Source: Plasmodium coatneyi (Eukaryota > Apicomplexa > Aconoidasida > Haemosporida > Plasmodiidae). Taken from it: a stretch of DNA of 64,000 nucleotides. A program made the position numbers and the translations under genes. This document shows, piece by piece, positions 54,250-64,000 of this stretch. Location of the stretch: positions 930,001 through 994,000 of the forward strand of contig NC_033562.1 of assembly GCF_001680005.1 (NCBI RefSeq), read 5' to 3'. The notes below the pieces were generated by a model. It was not told the origin of the DNA. It searched no databases and saw nothing but the letters and a program-made list of their open reading frames with translations. The stretch's first letter is position 1; each line of letters starts with the position of its first letter.

Positions 54250-55641
54250 TCACATACGTTGATAACGTATATTATTTCTATTATTCCCGTTCCTTCTATT
54301 ATTATTTGTTCTTCCTGCTCCTGTTCTTCTCCCTCCTTGGCTGGGTGGTGGTCGTGATCGTCGTGATGTTTCACCATATATGGTAGAATTATCTGTTTCT
54401 GTTGTTGACAAGTCTGTTGAATAAAGTGTTGAAGTGTCCATTGAAGTTAGAGTGTCAAATTCATTCCTGGCGGTTGTTCTTCTTTTTCGGTTGCTTCCTC
54501 CTCCACGAAAGAAGGTGTTACTTATCAAAGAAGGTAAGGAAGTATACTAAAAAAAAGGAAGAAAAGAAGAAAGGGAAAGAAATATATATATATGTATGTT
54601 TATATAAATGTGTGTAATGGACGAATGTAATTATAATTGTTGTACTTACTTTATATAAAAAGAAACCAAGTGCTGGTAATCCCATTACACCAAGTATGGA
54701 AGACACAGCAGCAGGAATGTTCACTTCAGAGGAGTTCATGAAGGAGGAGCCAGGCGATGCAGGCTTCGTTACTTGGACTAATTTTGTTTTTAATTCTTCC
54801 ATCGTGCTATGATCATATCCAACAAACAAAGTCTTAAATTTGGTACAATATGCAGCATCATAAGAAGGAGAGGAACTTGCACCACTTTCTGGGCAAATTG
54901 CTTTCATTGTGTCATAGGTGGTAAGAATGTCATCCACATAGTCGTAATATGTTTTTGTACAATGGTATTTATACTTCTGAGCACCTTCTATCTGCGTCCT
55001 TATTTGTTCGTGATCTTTGGAATAGTCGAACATTTTTTTGCGGCGATCGAACTCTTCTTTGGTGAGAGTGGTGGTGGTGTTGTTGTATAGAATTTTACAA
55101 TTATTGCTCATTTCAGATTTCTCGAATGCGGTATATGCGCAACTCATGGTGGATGAAAATGAATTAGTGTCACCCACCTCGCTGCTGGTGGCAGATAATG
55201 TTTTGGACACTATATCTCCAAGCCAAAAATAGAAGGCAGAACAGTATTCATCGTCCGAACCACCACTCCAATTCAGTTCCGCATAACACCAACCATTCAT
55301 AATATTGGTTGTATCTTGCTTAATGTGCTTACATTCGCTTAACTTGCTCTTTACTTCCGTGCATGTGCCACAAGAACTGCCACATTTGCCTTTCTCACTA
55401 TTGAATTTATGATACTTTTCCCTGGAAGGTAATATGCCCAAATCCGCTTCCTATAAATATGTAATTCAGTGAAAAGTACAGTGGTCACATATATATATTC
55501 CTTTGTGCTGATATATTTTGCTTACCTTATATTCCTTAAGTACATCATTATGTGAGAAATATATGTGCATATTCCCTACAAACAGTAACTTACCCCAAGT
55601 ATTCCAGTTGTTCCTTCGAAACTGCTCAATGCTTGAACCAT
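54250..55641 (-). CDS. KIR-like variant antigen, 3 exons
   Basis: Exons 55641-55594 (MVQALSSFEGTTGILG), 55450-54650 and 54546-54250, all phase 0, encode 381 residues. Exon 2 begins EADLGILPSREKYHKFNSE and is Cys-rich (CGSSCGTCTEVKSKLSEC). It carries EYCSAFYFWLGDIVSKTL and RRKKMFDYSKDHEQI, hallmarks shared with the other KIR genes here, and ends in AVSSILGVMGLPALGFFLYK. Exon 3 is the cytoplasmic tail: GGGSNRKRRTTARNEFDTL, Ser/Thr-rich repeats, then Asn/Arg-rich to YQRM. An additional small open stretch with GT..AG ends lies in the first intron (55548-55499), but its phase does not fit. It is intact and presumably expressed as an exported surface or near-surface antigen. Confidence 0.85.
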
Positions 55642-58600
55642 ATTTTTTCCTCTATATAGCACAAATTCGTATTAGAATGCGCTCATACATATATGTTAAG
55701 CACATTTCTTCTATACGCTTATTATTTTGTTTGTTTATATATCTATATAGTGTGTTGATTATGTGGGAATGTGTTTATTTGTAGTGTGGATTATGTGGGA
55801 ATATGTTTATTTTTTTTTGTGGGGGGGGAGAGCGTGGAATAGGAGCAGCACGTTGCTATTTTAATATTATTATTACTAACGGCTACTCCCCTTCTCCATA
55901 TATATTTGCACATATTTATATTCATATCAAATGAAGAGGGTTTACCTCTATAAAGTATATAAAAAGGAGGAACAATATACTATAAGAGAAATTTTGTACA
56001 AATTAGGCGCATATAGAGAAAAACCTTCCCCATAATTTTTTTTAAATATTATTCATTATAGTACCTTCTCTCTCTTCCCTTCCTTTCTTTCATCATTGGC
56101 GTAATAATGATAATAATAATAATAAATTTTCTTCTTATTTTTGCTTCTTCTTTTCTTCCGCTAAGTGTGGTATAGCCCATTTATACAAAATATATACACT
56201 ATGCAATTTAAGCCTTCTTCCTTCCTTCTCTACTCCCCTTTACTTTTAAGGGTAGATTATATTTTTTTTACATATGTAATCTGCCCATGTTTCATCCATA
56301 TTTAATAGAAAGTGCTTTTTTAGAAAATAAATGATGGTAGGAATATAATGCAAAGAGCTGAAATTATTATATGGAGAAAAAAGGAAGAGCATGTGAGCAC
56401 CACTATAATAATATTATGTTGCATATATATCCTTCTACTTGTGATCATATAGTAATAATAATACTCTTTTTACTCTCTGACAGGTGTACTATATGTAATT
56501 CACCCATATAATATACATTATATCATTTGAGCACCCCCTTCCCTTTTTCTCTAATTCATATTACATTTCTACATATATGCGCACCTCCCTGTATCTTTTT
56601 TTTTCCTTAATTTGAAGGAAGATTTTGCGTTGACTAATTATTTCCTTTCCAACTTATGTATATTCCAGTATTCCATATTACCGTTTTTTTTTTTTTCTTT
56701 TTTATAATATTGCTCTATGACTTCTTTCCTTTTTATATATGATTTATGCTTATCCTTTTCCCTTGTAATTAAATATTATTCTGCACATATATGAAAAATT
56801 CATATGTATATATAAGTTCTATATATATACCCATACATAGTAATAGGGTATACATTGTGGAATAATTTTATTTTAGTTCGTTCTCTATGTTTGAATACTT
56901 ATTTAAAGTGGTTAATATTCCGAAGGGAATGGAAATATTGGGCGCACCAATTCTCCAATTATATTGTAACCGCCCTTTCCTCACATTGCCATTTATGGAT
57001 AATGAGCATCCTACCCTCACGGAATTATATATATATGTACGTAACCATTATACGCCCCATGCACACACATATATATGTAGACCTAATAATAATGGAGTTG
57101 GGGGAAAGGGAAGAAAGAATAATATATTTCGCAAAAAAAAAAAGAGTTAAGTTCCACCCACAGACACTCCCCCACACTAAACACTCCCCCCCTTTTTGAG
57201 TATAAAATAAAAAGTATTGTAAAGTGTGTAGTCCAGTAGCAAAAACTATGTCATTCTTTGGGGAGTAAGTATCGTATTTTCTAATTGCTATAATGCAATC
57301 GTGCTCACACCGAGCACACACATATCATTATCGTACTGATATATATATGTAACAAATATGAATGATGTTATAGAGTTCGATTGGAATATATTAAGGTGCA
57401 CCACATTCCATGCATGTACATGTCCGCTCCCCCTTAAACCCTATAAACATAGGTCTAAAGGAAATGTATGGTATATAGGAGTATCCCCCATTCCATTATT
57501 TTCGTCGGGTGTGTGTATAATATTCTGTACTAAGTAGATCCTCGTAATGTGCATAGAATGGACATTCAGGAAAAATTTATAAGGAAATATGAAGAAATGC
57601 GATGGTGGAACAGTCCCATATGGCCCATGATAGGGTATATACGTACATATATGTACCTATATACCTACACATATATACATGTCCATATATATATGTGTCT
57701 GTAGTTTTGTGATGTTCTCAGGGACTAGGGAAGTAGAGCTCTATGTTTAGACTACTTCTTCTTTCAGATAATTAATATGGTCACCAATTTGAAGGGGAGA
57801 CAGAAGGGGTATAGACGTTCCCCACCACTACAACCTCCCTCAAAAAGGGAAGGGAAAGTAGCAGAATTGAACTACGTAAGGAGATTGTACCTTCCAAATA
57901 CTACGCTACATGTGGTGAGAATGGACATTCACATGTCCAATCGATGGACACACTTCCTCCCAACAGGGGACGCCCCCCTCCCCCGACCTTTTTGAATGAT
58001 CTTTTCTGGCATGATAATGCATAATTGATCTGTGCGTCCCATTATAATTATTGTGTGCATGTAAAAATAATGCAAATATCTCTAGAATCATAGTATTGCA
58101 CTCAGAAGAATGTAAGCGAGCTCACATATATATGTGCACGCACGGAATAAAAGACGGTTCTAAATAATTTGAACAATGAGTAGTGTGCATTCTCCATAAA
58201 AAAAAAGTTTAGGATCATAATATATACAAACTTCTTTTCTGAATTTATTCCGTACATTTATATATATATATATATACATACTCCACTTTTAACATGTTAA
58301 TTAATTCATTCAAAAATTTTATCAAAAAAAAGGAAGAAAGAAAGGAGAGGGGCGGATGTAGCGCACACACATATATTCATTATGTGTACTTCTCCCACAA
58401 GGGGGTATTCTATGTTCTTGAACATTCTTCATATTCCGCATAGTCCTTACTATTCTATCCCATCATCATATAAACTTCACTGAAGAAAAAAGAAAAAGTA
58501 AAAACACATTAATATATACAATAAAACATACATCAATAAGGGATTTTCTATGGCATAGTGCCCATGTCCCATAAAAAAAGGAGTTACAATATACTCATTA

Positions 58601-59739
58601 CAGAGAATAGAAGAAGAAGAAGAAGAAGAAGAAAGTGGAGAAAAAATATGATTAATCCACAACAATAAGCGGAAAGGAGGGGAAGGTGTAGTACATTACG
58701 AGGAGTACTCTTACAAAAGTATATGCATATACTTCTCTTCCTATATATAATTAATATGTATTCCCGTATTATATCCTTTTTCATTCATTCCTTGTACAAG
58801 TACACACTCCTTTTACTGCATAAGGATGAAGGTGCACACTTCCATAAAAGGAGGAAAGAAATACTCTGTATGCAAAGTACACTGTGTTCGTCATTAATTT
58901 TTCAGAATCCGTCAAATGAAGGGGCAAGGACTACTTAGTAGTACATACGAACAATTTTGTTAAAAAAATTTTTGCTCCAATATGTGTAATATATTCATAA
59001 AATAAATAACCAGTGTAATATTATGAGTAAATTATGCGTGACACCAATTCCGAATAATATATCACATAGGCAAAAACGGGAAGCATATAAAAAGAATTTG
59101 GTCCTCCTCCTTTACTTCACTTTATGAACGTTCCCTCAACTCCTGCTATTTCCGCGTTCTTCACGTGCATGAAAATTTGGGGACATATATCTAATGTGCT
59201 ACCGGTAATTAAAGAATTGAGGAATGGAGAAATATATGTGTATGTATAACCGAAAAAAAAAAGAAAAAATAAAAATGTATTATTCATGAATAATCTTTGT
59301 ACAACAATGATGAAAATTCCACATATGTGCTGTGTATAAATATTTAAACAATTCTAAAAAAGTCCTAAAATAAATTTATCATTTATAAATATGTACACAT
59401 ATGAACAATGACAAGAATAGTAAGGGCTCATTCCTCTTTTATTATATAAACAATTATATATATATGAAGTATATATAATATTATCTATGTGCATAACGAT
59501 ACCATACATGTGCACATAGTTTATTGTCATTGTTTGAAGAAACGTAGAATGTGTACAATTCTGGGGGAAGTAAAAAAATTAAAAAAATTTGACATATATG
59601 TACTTTTTCATAATCATTACCAGAACAAACAAACAAAGTGCCCTCACACATTCATTCTACTCTGCACATATATATGCATGAATATATGAATAATTTCCAA
59701 CATGAATTGATCATATGAAACATTGTACACATATGAACA
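55642..59739. other. 4.1 kb AT-rich stretch without firm genes
   Basis: This is the 5' flank region between divergent KIR genes. Two plus-strand stretches look faintly coding. One is 56876-57030, after acceptor TTTTATTTTAG and ending at GTACGT; it includes FKVVNIPKGMEILGAPILQL. The other is 57771-57872, between CTTTCAG and a GTAAGG donor; it includes VTNLKGRQKGYRRSPP, faintly like a KIR cytoplasmic exon. They may be decayed exons. A TTAAACCCTATAAA telomere-like word lies near 57433. Several TATATA runs and (AAG)n at 58609-58632 occur. Near 59392-59435 there is a second copy of the KIR first-exon region (see findings). Confidence 0.4.
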
Positions 59740-61252
59740 ATGGTAAAAACAGCGGTAAGGGGTTCATTCTTCTCCTCCCTCCTTCTTCTTCCTTCTTCCA
59801 ACACGAACAATTATACATTATATGCACAATATTTTATGCATAACCCACAATAAAATGCAAAAATGTAATGATTACATACATTTATATGCACATCCCCCCC
59901 CCTTCTTTTTTGGTCATCAATTCCACATTAATAGGAGGAAGAGTGCAGTGTGGATCAATTACCCTCCAGAAAAATATATCAAAAGTGCAAGAAGAATGGC
60001 AAAAATCAAGATGATGTCATCATTGAATGGGCAGATGAAATAGAGAAGATTTTGGAAATTCAATTGAAGGACTTATGGGAATATAAAGGTGCAGATTATA
60101 CAATGAGAATTACCAAGGCCCGGTGTCTTATATCTATCATGAAGTCGGCGAATCCGTCCTGCATAAAAATTTGTGATTATTTCTATTATTCCTTGGGAAG
60201 TATATTATCTAACATTCTAAAGGAGCCTAGTAAATTTAAGACTATTATGCAGAAAATCTGTAATAAATTAAAGGGCCTGGGTGGTAATTGCACCTGCGGA
60301 GCTTTGGACAACACTGTAGACAAGTTACTCTTTGAACAGAGAAAAACAATATTCGATTACTACTATGATTATAAAACAATAAAGGCGCATATACAGAAGA
60401 GTGGTAATTCTTGTAATGGAGAATATGCCACTTACCTAAAGGAAGTTCAAAATGCTTATGGACCAGTAGAAGCAAGTTGTCCTGTTGGTGAGAGCAATGA
60501 TAAGTTCTGTACAGAATTCTGGAAGAAGAACTTCAAACGAAATGATGGTAACAATATTCCAGAACCATCAAAACTGATAAATAAGGCTGCGGGAGGGGGG
60601 GACCCCCCTCCACCAGTCGAAGGAGAGGATGAGGCAAAACTTCGTTCCTGTTTGGAACAGTTGTCTTCAGTAAATACTGCATTATCTTCCACCGCTGAAA
60701 CAGAACACGGTCCTAAATCTGCAGCAGGTCCCTCAGGGACCGTAGGTACAACTTCCCCCACTGCCATATCCTCTGCACTAGGCACCATAGCAGTAGGATT
60801 ACCAACAATCGTCGCTTTCTTTTTATATAAAGTAATTATATTTATAACAATTATTCCCCCTACGATTAGAAAAAAAATATATATATATATACCCCATATA
60901 TATATGTACCACATATATACATCTACATATATCTATGTACATATGTAAGCACATATGCACATACGTATGTATGTATTTCCATCCCTTCTCATTTCCATCC
61001 CTTTCTTAGTACAATCTCCTACCTTCTCGCTTTGGTAACCAATTTAAAGGAAGGAAAAAAAGAACAGCTGTAAGGAGAAACTTTGACACATTAACGGAAG
61101 ATTTAACAGAAACATCAGCCATAAGTTCCACACTTGGTTCAGCAGATGATTCTTCTATATACACTACAACTACTGCAACAGCATCCAACAGAACAAGAAG
61201 TGGGCAACAACAGAGACAGAAGTCAAGTAATATAGGTTATCAAAATATGTAA
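59740..61252 (+). CDS. KIR-like variant antigen, 3 exons
   Basis: Exons 59740-59754 (MVKTA), 59935-60831 and 61010-61252 encode 384 residues with matching phases. Exon 2 begins EEECSVDQLPSRKIYQKCK with the LPS..IY signature. It contains CIKICDYFYYSLGSILSNIL and FEQRKTIFDYYYDYKTI, then a conserved CPVGESNDKFCTEFWKKNF block. A Pro/Gly/Ser/Thr-rich stalk follows, and the membrane span is ISSALGTIAVGLPTIVAFFL before YK. Exon 3 (YNLLPSRFGNQFKGRKKRTA, then Ser/Thr-rich to YQNM) is the cytoplasmic tail. It is followed within ~130 bases by a G-rich minisatellite block and, 1.6 kb later, by a second exported-protein gene, mirroring the arrangement at 47.5-51.3 kb. Confidence 0.88.
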
Positions 61253-61384
61253 TATGTTCCTTCTATTAATTAGGAGTGGTATGTAATTCTTTTTTCCCAA
61301 AACTATGGTAGCCTCCAGTAGTGATCGAACTATTACAGCTGTTATGGGAATAAAGGATCTAAGGAGAAGGAAGGATGATTGTTA

Positions 61385-61860
61385 GGTGAGTGGTAGGGTG
61401 GTGGTAGGTGTATTGTTAGATGGTAGGTGGGTTGTTAGGGGTGGTAGCTGGAAGGAGGGTTGTTAGGGGTGGTAGCTGGAAGGAGGGTTGTTAGGGGTGG
61501 TAGCTGGAAGGAAGGTTGTTAGGAGTGGTAGGTGGAAGGAAAGTTGTCTAAGGACGGAAGAAAGGCTGTTAGGGTCGGAAGGATAGTGTTGTTAGAGGTG
61601 GAATGAAGGAGGGTCTAAGGAAGGAAAGGAAAGATCTAAGGAAGAGGAAGGAAAGGAAAGGTCTAAGGAAGAGGAAGGAAAGGAAAGGTCTAAGGAAGAG
61701 GAAGGAAAAGAAAGGTCTAAGGAAGAGGAAGGAAAGGAAGGGTCTAAGGTGGATGAAGGAAAGGAGGTCTAAGGAAGGGAAGGGAGGTAAGTGTCTAAGG
61801 AAGGAAGGGGAGGGGTCTAAAGTAGGGAAGGATCACATTCTCGAACTGCTCCTATGAATG
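61385..61860 (+). repeat. G-rich minisatellite arrays downstream of KIR gene
   Basis: Two adjacent arrays. First come about four copies of a 28-base unit (GGTTGTTAGGGGTGGTAGCT then GGAAGGAG), 61430-61541. Next come about five copies of a 27-base unit built on GTCTAAGGAAGAGGAAGG, 61613-61750, followed by degenerate copies to ~61825. The plus strand is almost free of C. The 27-base unit is a multiple of three, so an open frame crosses it (Arg/Lys/Glu repeats), but I regard this as a by-product, not a gene. It belongs to the same family as the intronic array at 48535-48790. Confidence 0.85.
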
Positions 61861-62896
61861 TTTTTTTTTTGGTTTCACAGATTCACGTGATTACTCTAAA
61901 AAAAATGTCTGCCACCAGATAAATTTCCATTGCATAGTAGTATAATTAAAAGTAATTCCTTGCGCAGAGGATTTTAGAACTATTCAAATATGAATACACT
62001 TAGAAATATGGATATTGCATATAATTATTGTTTATTTTTGAATTATGTTTTATATAGTATTTTAATTTTTTCTTTTTTTTCCTCTTCCCTTTTGCTCTTA
62101 AATGAAGTCACAACTTTTAAAGGAATATATATATTTTTTTTGGACAAAACATAGAATATATATTAATTTCATAAAAGAATGCATAAATCTAAGTAAGATT
62201 AAAGTGAATAATAATAATATTTTGTTGCATATTGTTAAAAGAAAAAAAAGGATGGTTCTATAAGGAAATTTTTTTTTAGAATATTTTTTAAATAATAATA
62301 TCTTTTTTACCGACATTGAATATAGAAAAGGAGAAACATTTTTTTTATACCTTGAACCTATAACAACACGCTATACCACTTACAAAAAAACAAATTATCA
62401 TCCTTCCAACCACATGCAAAATATATTTAATATAATTTCTCGATCACTATTCTATCCTTCATTATTATATCCAAAATAAAAAAATAAATTATTAGTGCAT
62501 ATGTATTTTTTTTTTTTTTGAAATACATAATTTGCATTATTCCACAGCTAGAAGTGCCATATAACTGAAAAATATCTAGCGTCCCTTCACAATACTAAAA
62601 ACTTCAATATTATTTTTTAAGGAATGTAATATTTAATAAAATATGTGTTTTTCATCTTATATTGTGACATTTTTTTATATATGTTATTATGCATTTTAAT
62701 TACTTCCTCTTTTGAGGTACAATTCACAAAGCATAGAACAAAAAAGTACGCTACATACGCAAATGATTACATTAGCACTTCCTATGAACAGAAAAAAAAT
62801 AATCGTATAATCTACACAAATATATATAAACGAAAGGCATGTCACAATTTCGAACCTTCTTTACGCTAGAGGCATGAACAAAAACAGAAGAACAAA
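61861..62896. other. AT-rich 5' flank of exported-protein gene
   Basis: A very AT-rich stretch with T runs (61862-61870, 62506-62519). It precedes the second exported-protein gene. No gene is seen. Confidence 0.5.
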
Positions 62897-64000
62897 ATGA
62901 TATCTTTAACAAAACTTCCAATACTCATATTAGCCCTTTCCTCTTGGCAATACCGAAAAAATGTATAATAATAGCAACTATGTTCAAAAAATTTGAGACA
63001 TTTCTTAAGATTACAATTTATTCTTCTGACTAAAAATTAAAAAGTCCCCTTCTTTTCTTTTTTTTTTAATCTCTACGCTTTATATCATTTCATTTTCCAT
63101 AAATTCTGCATATACTCCCTTCCTCCATGTTAGGTAACTGAATTGGGCACATCATGGAGTAGCAAATCAGGAGCTAACCAATTCAACACTTCCGCTGTGC
63201 GGATTAGTAGATCATTAATAGGTGAGCAAACTTATGTAGAAACAACATCACCACAACAAACACAACAACAGAACAACCACATTTTAACGGAAAAAAAAAT
63301 GAACGGTCCATTATTGAGTAAGAACGATAGGGAATTATTTAACCGATTAAATGCTACCATAAATGGCAAAAATGGAAGGCACGCACCGGATGATGATCTT
63401 TCATACTACACCTCTTTGAAGAACCGCTTAGGTGCAACAAAATACAATGGTAGTTCTAATTCCCTATCTACAAGAAGCAGCTCTATGGATAGTGTTAATT
63501 CACTATGTTCCACAAACAGTAGCACTGCTATGGGCAGTTCCATGGACAGTTCTATGAATAGTTTAAAAGAAAAACCTAAAGGAATGAAGCATCGTGATAA
63601 CTTTGACCAATCATATGAGTCCCTTAACTTGCATAATTTTTATTCTAACAAAGAGGAAGTTGATAACCTGTCCACAAATTGTGGAAGTGTAGACACTCTT
63701 TTTGAGGAGCGAGATGATGATGAAATTCGCTATTACATGCATAAAGGATGGCCAGGGAATGAACTTTATGGTATTTTCAGTACACGTCCCCGTAGGAACA
63801 CCGCGCTGGTTGAAATGTACAAGAAATTAAATTCCAAGATTGAAATAGATATGTCAACATACATGGGGAAAAAAGCACATGAGGGAAGAATAGGATTCAG
63901 GCGTAGAGGATTTTTTGATGCACTGACACACACTGTGCGTACGAATAAAAAATGGGTCCTCCCTGCTTTGGCTCTTTTTGTTTTTTATATAGTATCGTTG
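62897..64000 (+). CDS. Plasmodium exported protein, truncated by window end (2 exons visible)
   Basis: Exon 1 (62897-62962) encodes a hydrophobic leader, MISLTKLPILILALSSWQYR then KN. Exon 2 starts at 63134 (acceptor ATGTTAG) in phase 0 and stays open to the window end, so the C-terminus is missing. The start VTELGTSWSSKSGANQFNTS then AVRISRSLIGEQ parallels the gene at 50425 (same order of Trp, Asn-Gln, TS-VVRIS). RSLIGE is a relaxed PEXEL-like site (RxL followed two residues later by Glu). A Ser-rich segment of SSMDS-type repeats follows (~residues 125-165). Then come acidic and mixed regions (GKKAHEGRIGFRRRGFFDAL), and a hydrophobic segment (WVLPALALFVFYIVSL) begins at the edge. It is likely exported to the host cell. 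Family name uncertain. Confidence 0.75.

Noticed and set aside
55499..55548. Small GT..AG-bounded stretch in the first intron of the minus-strand KIR gene, encoding HNDVLKEYK in one frame
   Set aside because: Including it breaks the phase between exon 1 and exon 2, while direct exon 1 to exon 2 splicing is in phase and matches the sister genes.
61603..61857. Open frame of Arg/Lys/Glu repeats (EGLRKERKDLRKRKERKGLR-like)
   Set aside because: It is produced by a 27-base minisatellite whose unit length is a multiple of three. It has no splice context or unique sequence, and the same repeat type lies in an intron elsewhere.
1..64000. tRNA genes, rRNA genes, CRISPR arrays, bacterial insertion sequences, centromere
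   Set aside because: No B-box-like GGTTCRA in a cloverleaf context, no rRNA-like blocks, no regular spacer/repeat arrays, no transposase, and no 2-4 kb extreme-AT core as expected for a Plasmodium centromere.

Overview
This window looks like nuclear DNA of a malaria parasite of the vivax/knowlesi (simian) clade. The evidence is intermediate GC, very long poly-A/poly-T runs, small AT-rich introns with GT..AG ends, asparagine/lysine-rich proteins, and a block of genes with the KIR/VIR (pir superfamily) exon pattern: a tiny first exon, a Cys-rich ectodomain exon ending in one membrane span followed by YK, and a Ser/Thr-rich cytoplasmic exon. The gene order thioredoxin, MFS transporter, PFK, UBC9, NDH2 agrees with what I remember of P. 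falciparum chromosome 9 (PFI0735c to PFI0790w). That is recall, not a search. The exact species cannot be fixed from sequence alone.

Core region (about 0.5-43.2 kb). In order: a five-exon thioredoxin-like gene (-), possible small exons near 4.1-4.4 kb (-), a four-exon MFS/sugar-type transporter with a ~720-residue hydrophilic head (+), a short acidic/basic protein (-), a glycolipid-transfer-protein (GLTP) fold protein (-), a two-exon putative organellar protein (+), a basic coiled-coil protein (-), a degenerate RluA-type pseudouridine synthase (-), the long two-domain phosphofructokinase (+), a putative mitochondrial helical-repeat RNA-binding protein (+), a conserved protein with an RNase H2C-like segment (-), a possible small spliced gene (-), SUMO E2 UBC9 in four exons (+), type II NADH dehydrogenase NDH2 (+), a BSD-domain protein whose start codon probably sits in its own exon (-), and a GINS PSF3-like protein (+). 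These are housekeeping genes for glycolysis, mitochondrial electron entry, SUMOylation, replication and RNA metabolism. Neighbours on alternating strands show no operon-like organisation.

Variable region (about 43.6-64 kb). The sequence becomes clearly AT-richer. It holds a hidden two-exon 79-residue gene (-), four KIR-like genes (two +, two -, one of the minus pair a pseudogene with two in-frame stops) and two related exported-protein genes (+), the last running off the window. The plus-strand order KIR then exported protein occurs twice, suggesting a duplicated module. G-rich minisatellites with TTAGGG-like cores lie inside an intron of the first KIR gene and just downstream of the last one. 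Strong candidates for a second look are the catalytically degenerate RluA protein, the hairpin-rich intergenic segment 3' of PFK, the unannotated small spliced genes, and the minisatellite-bearing KIR intron.
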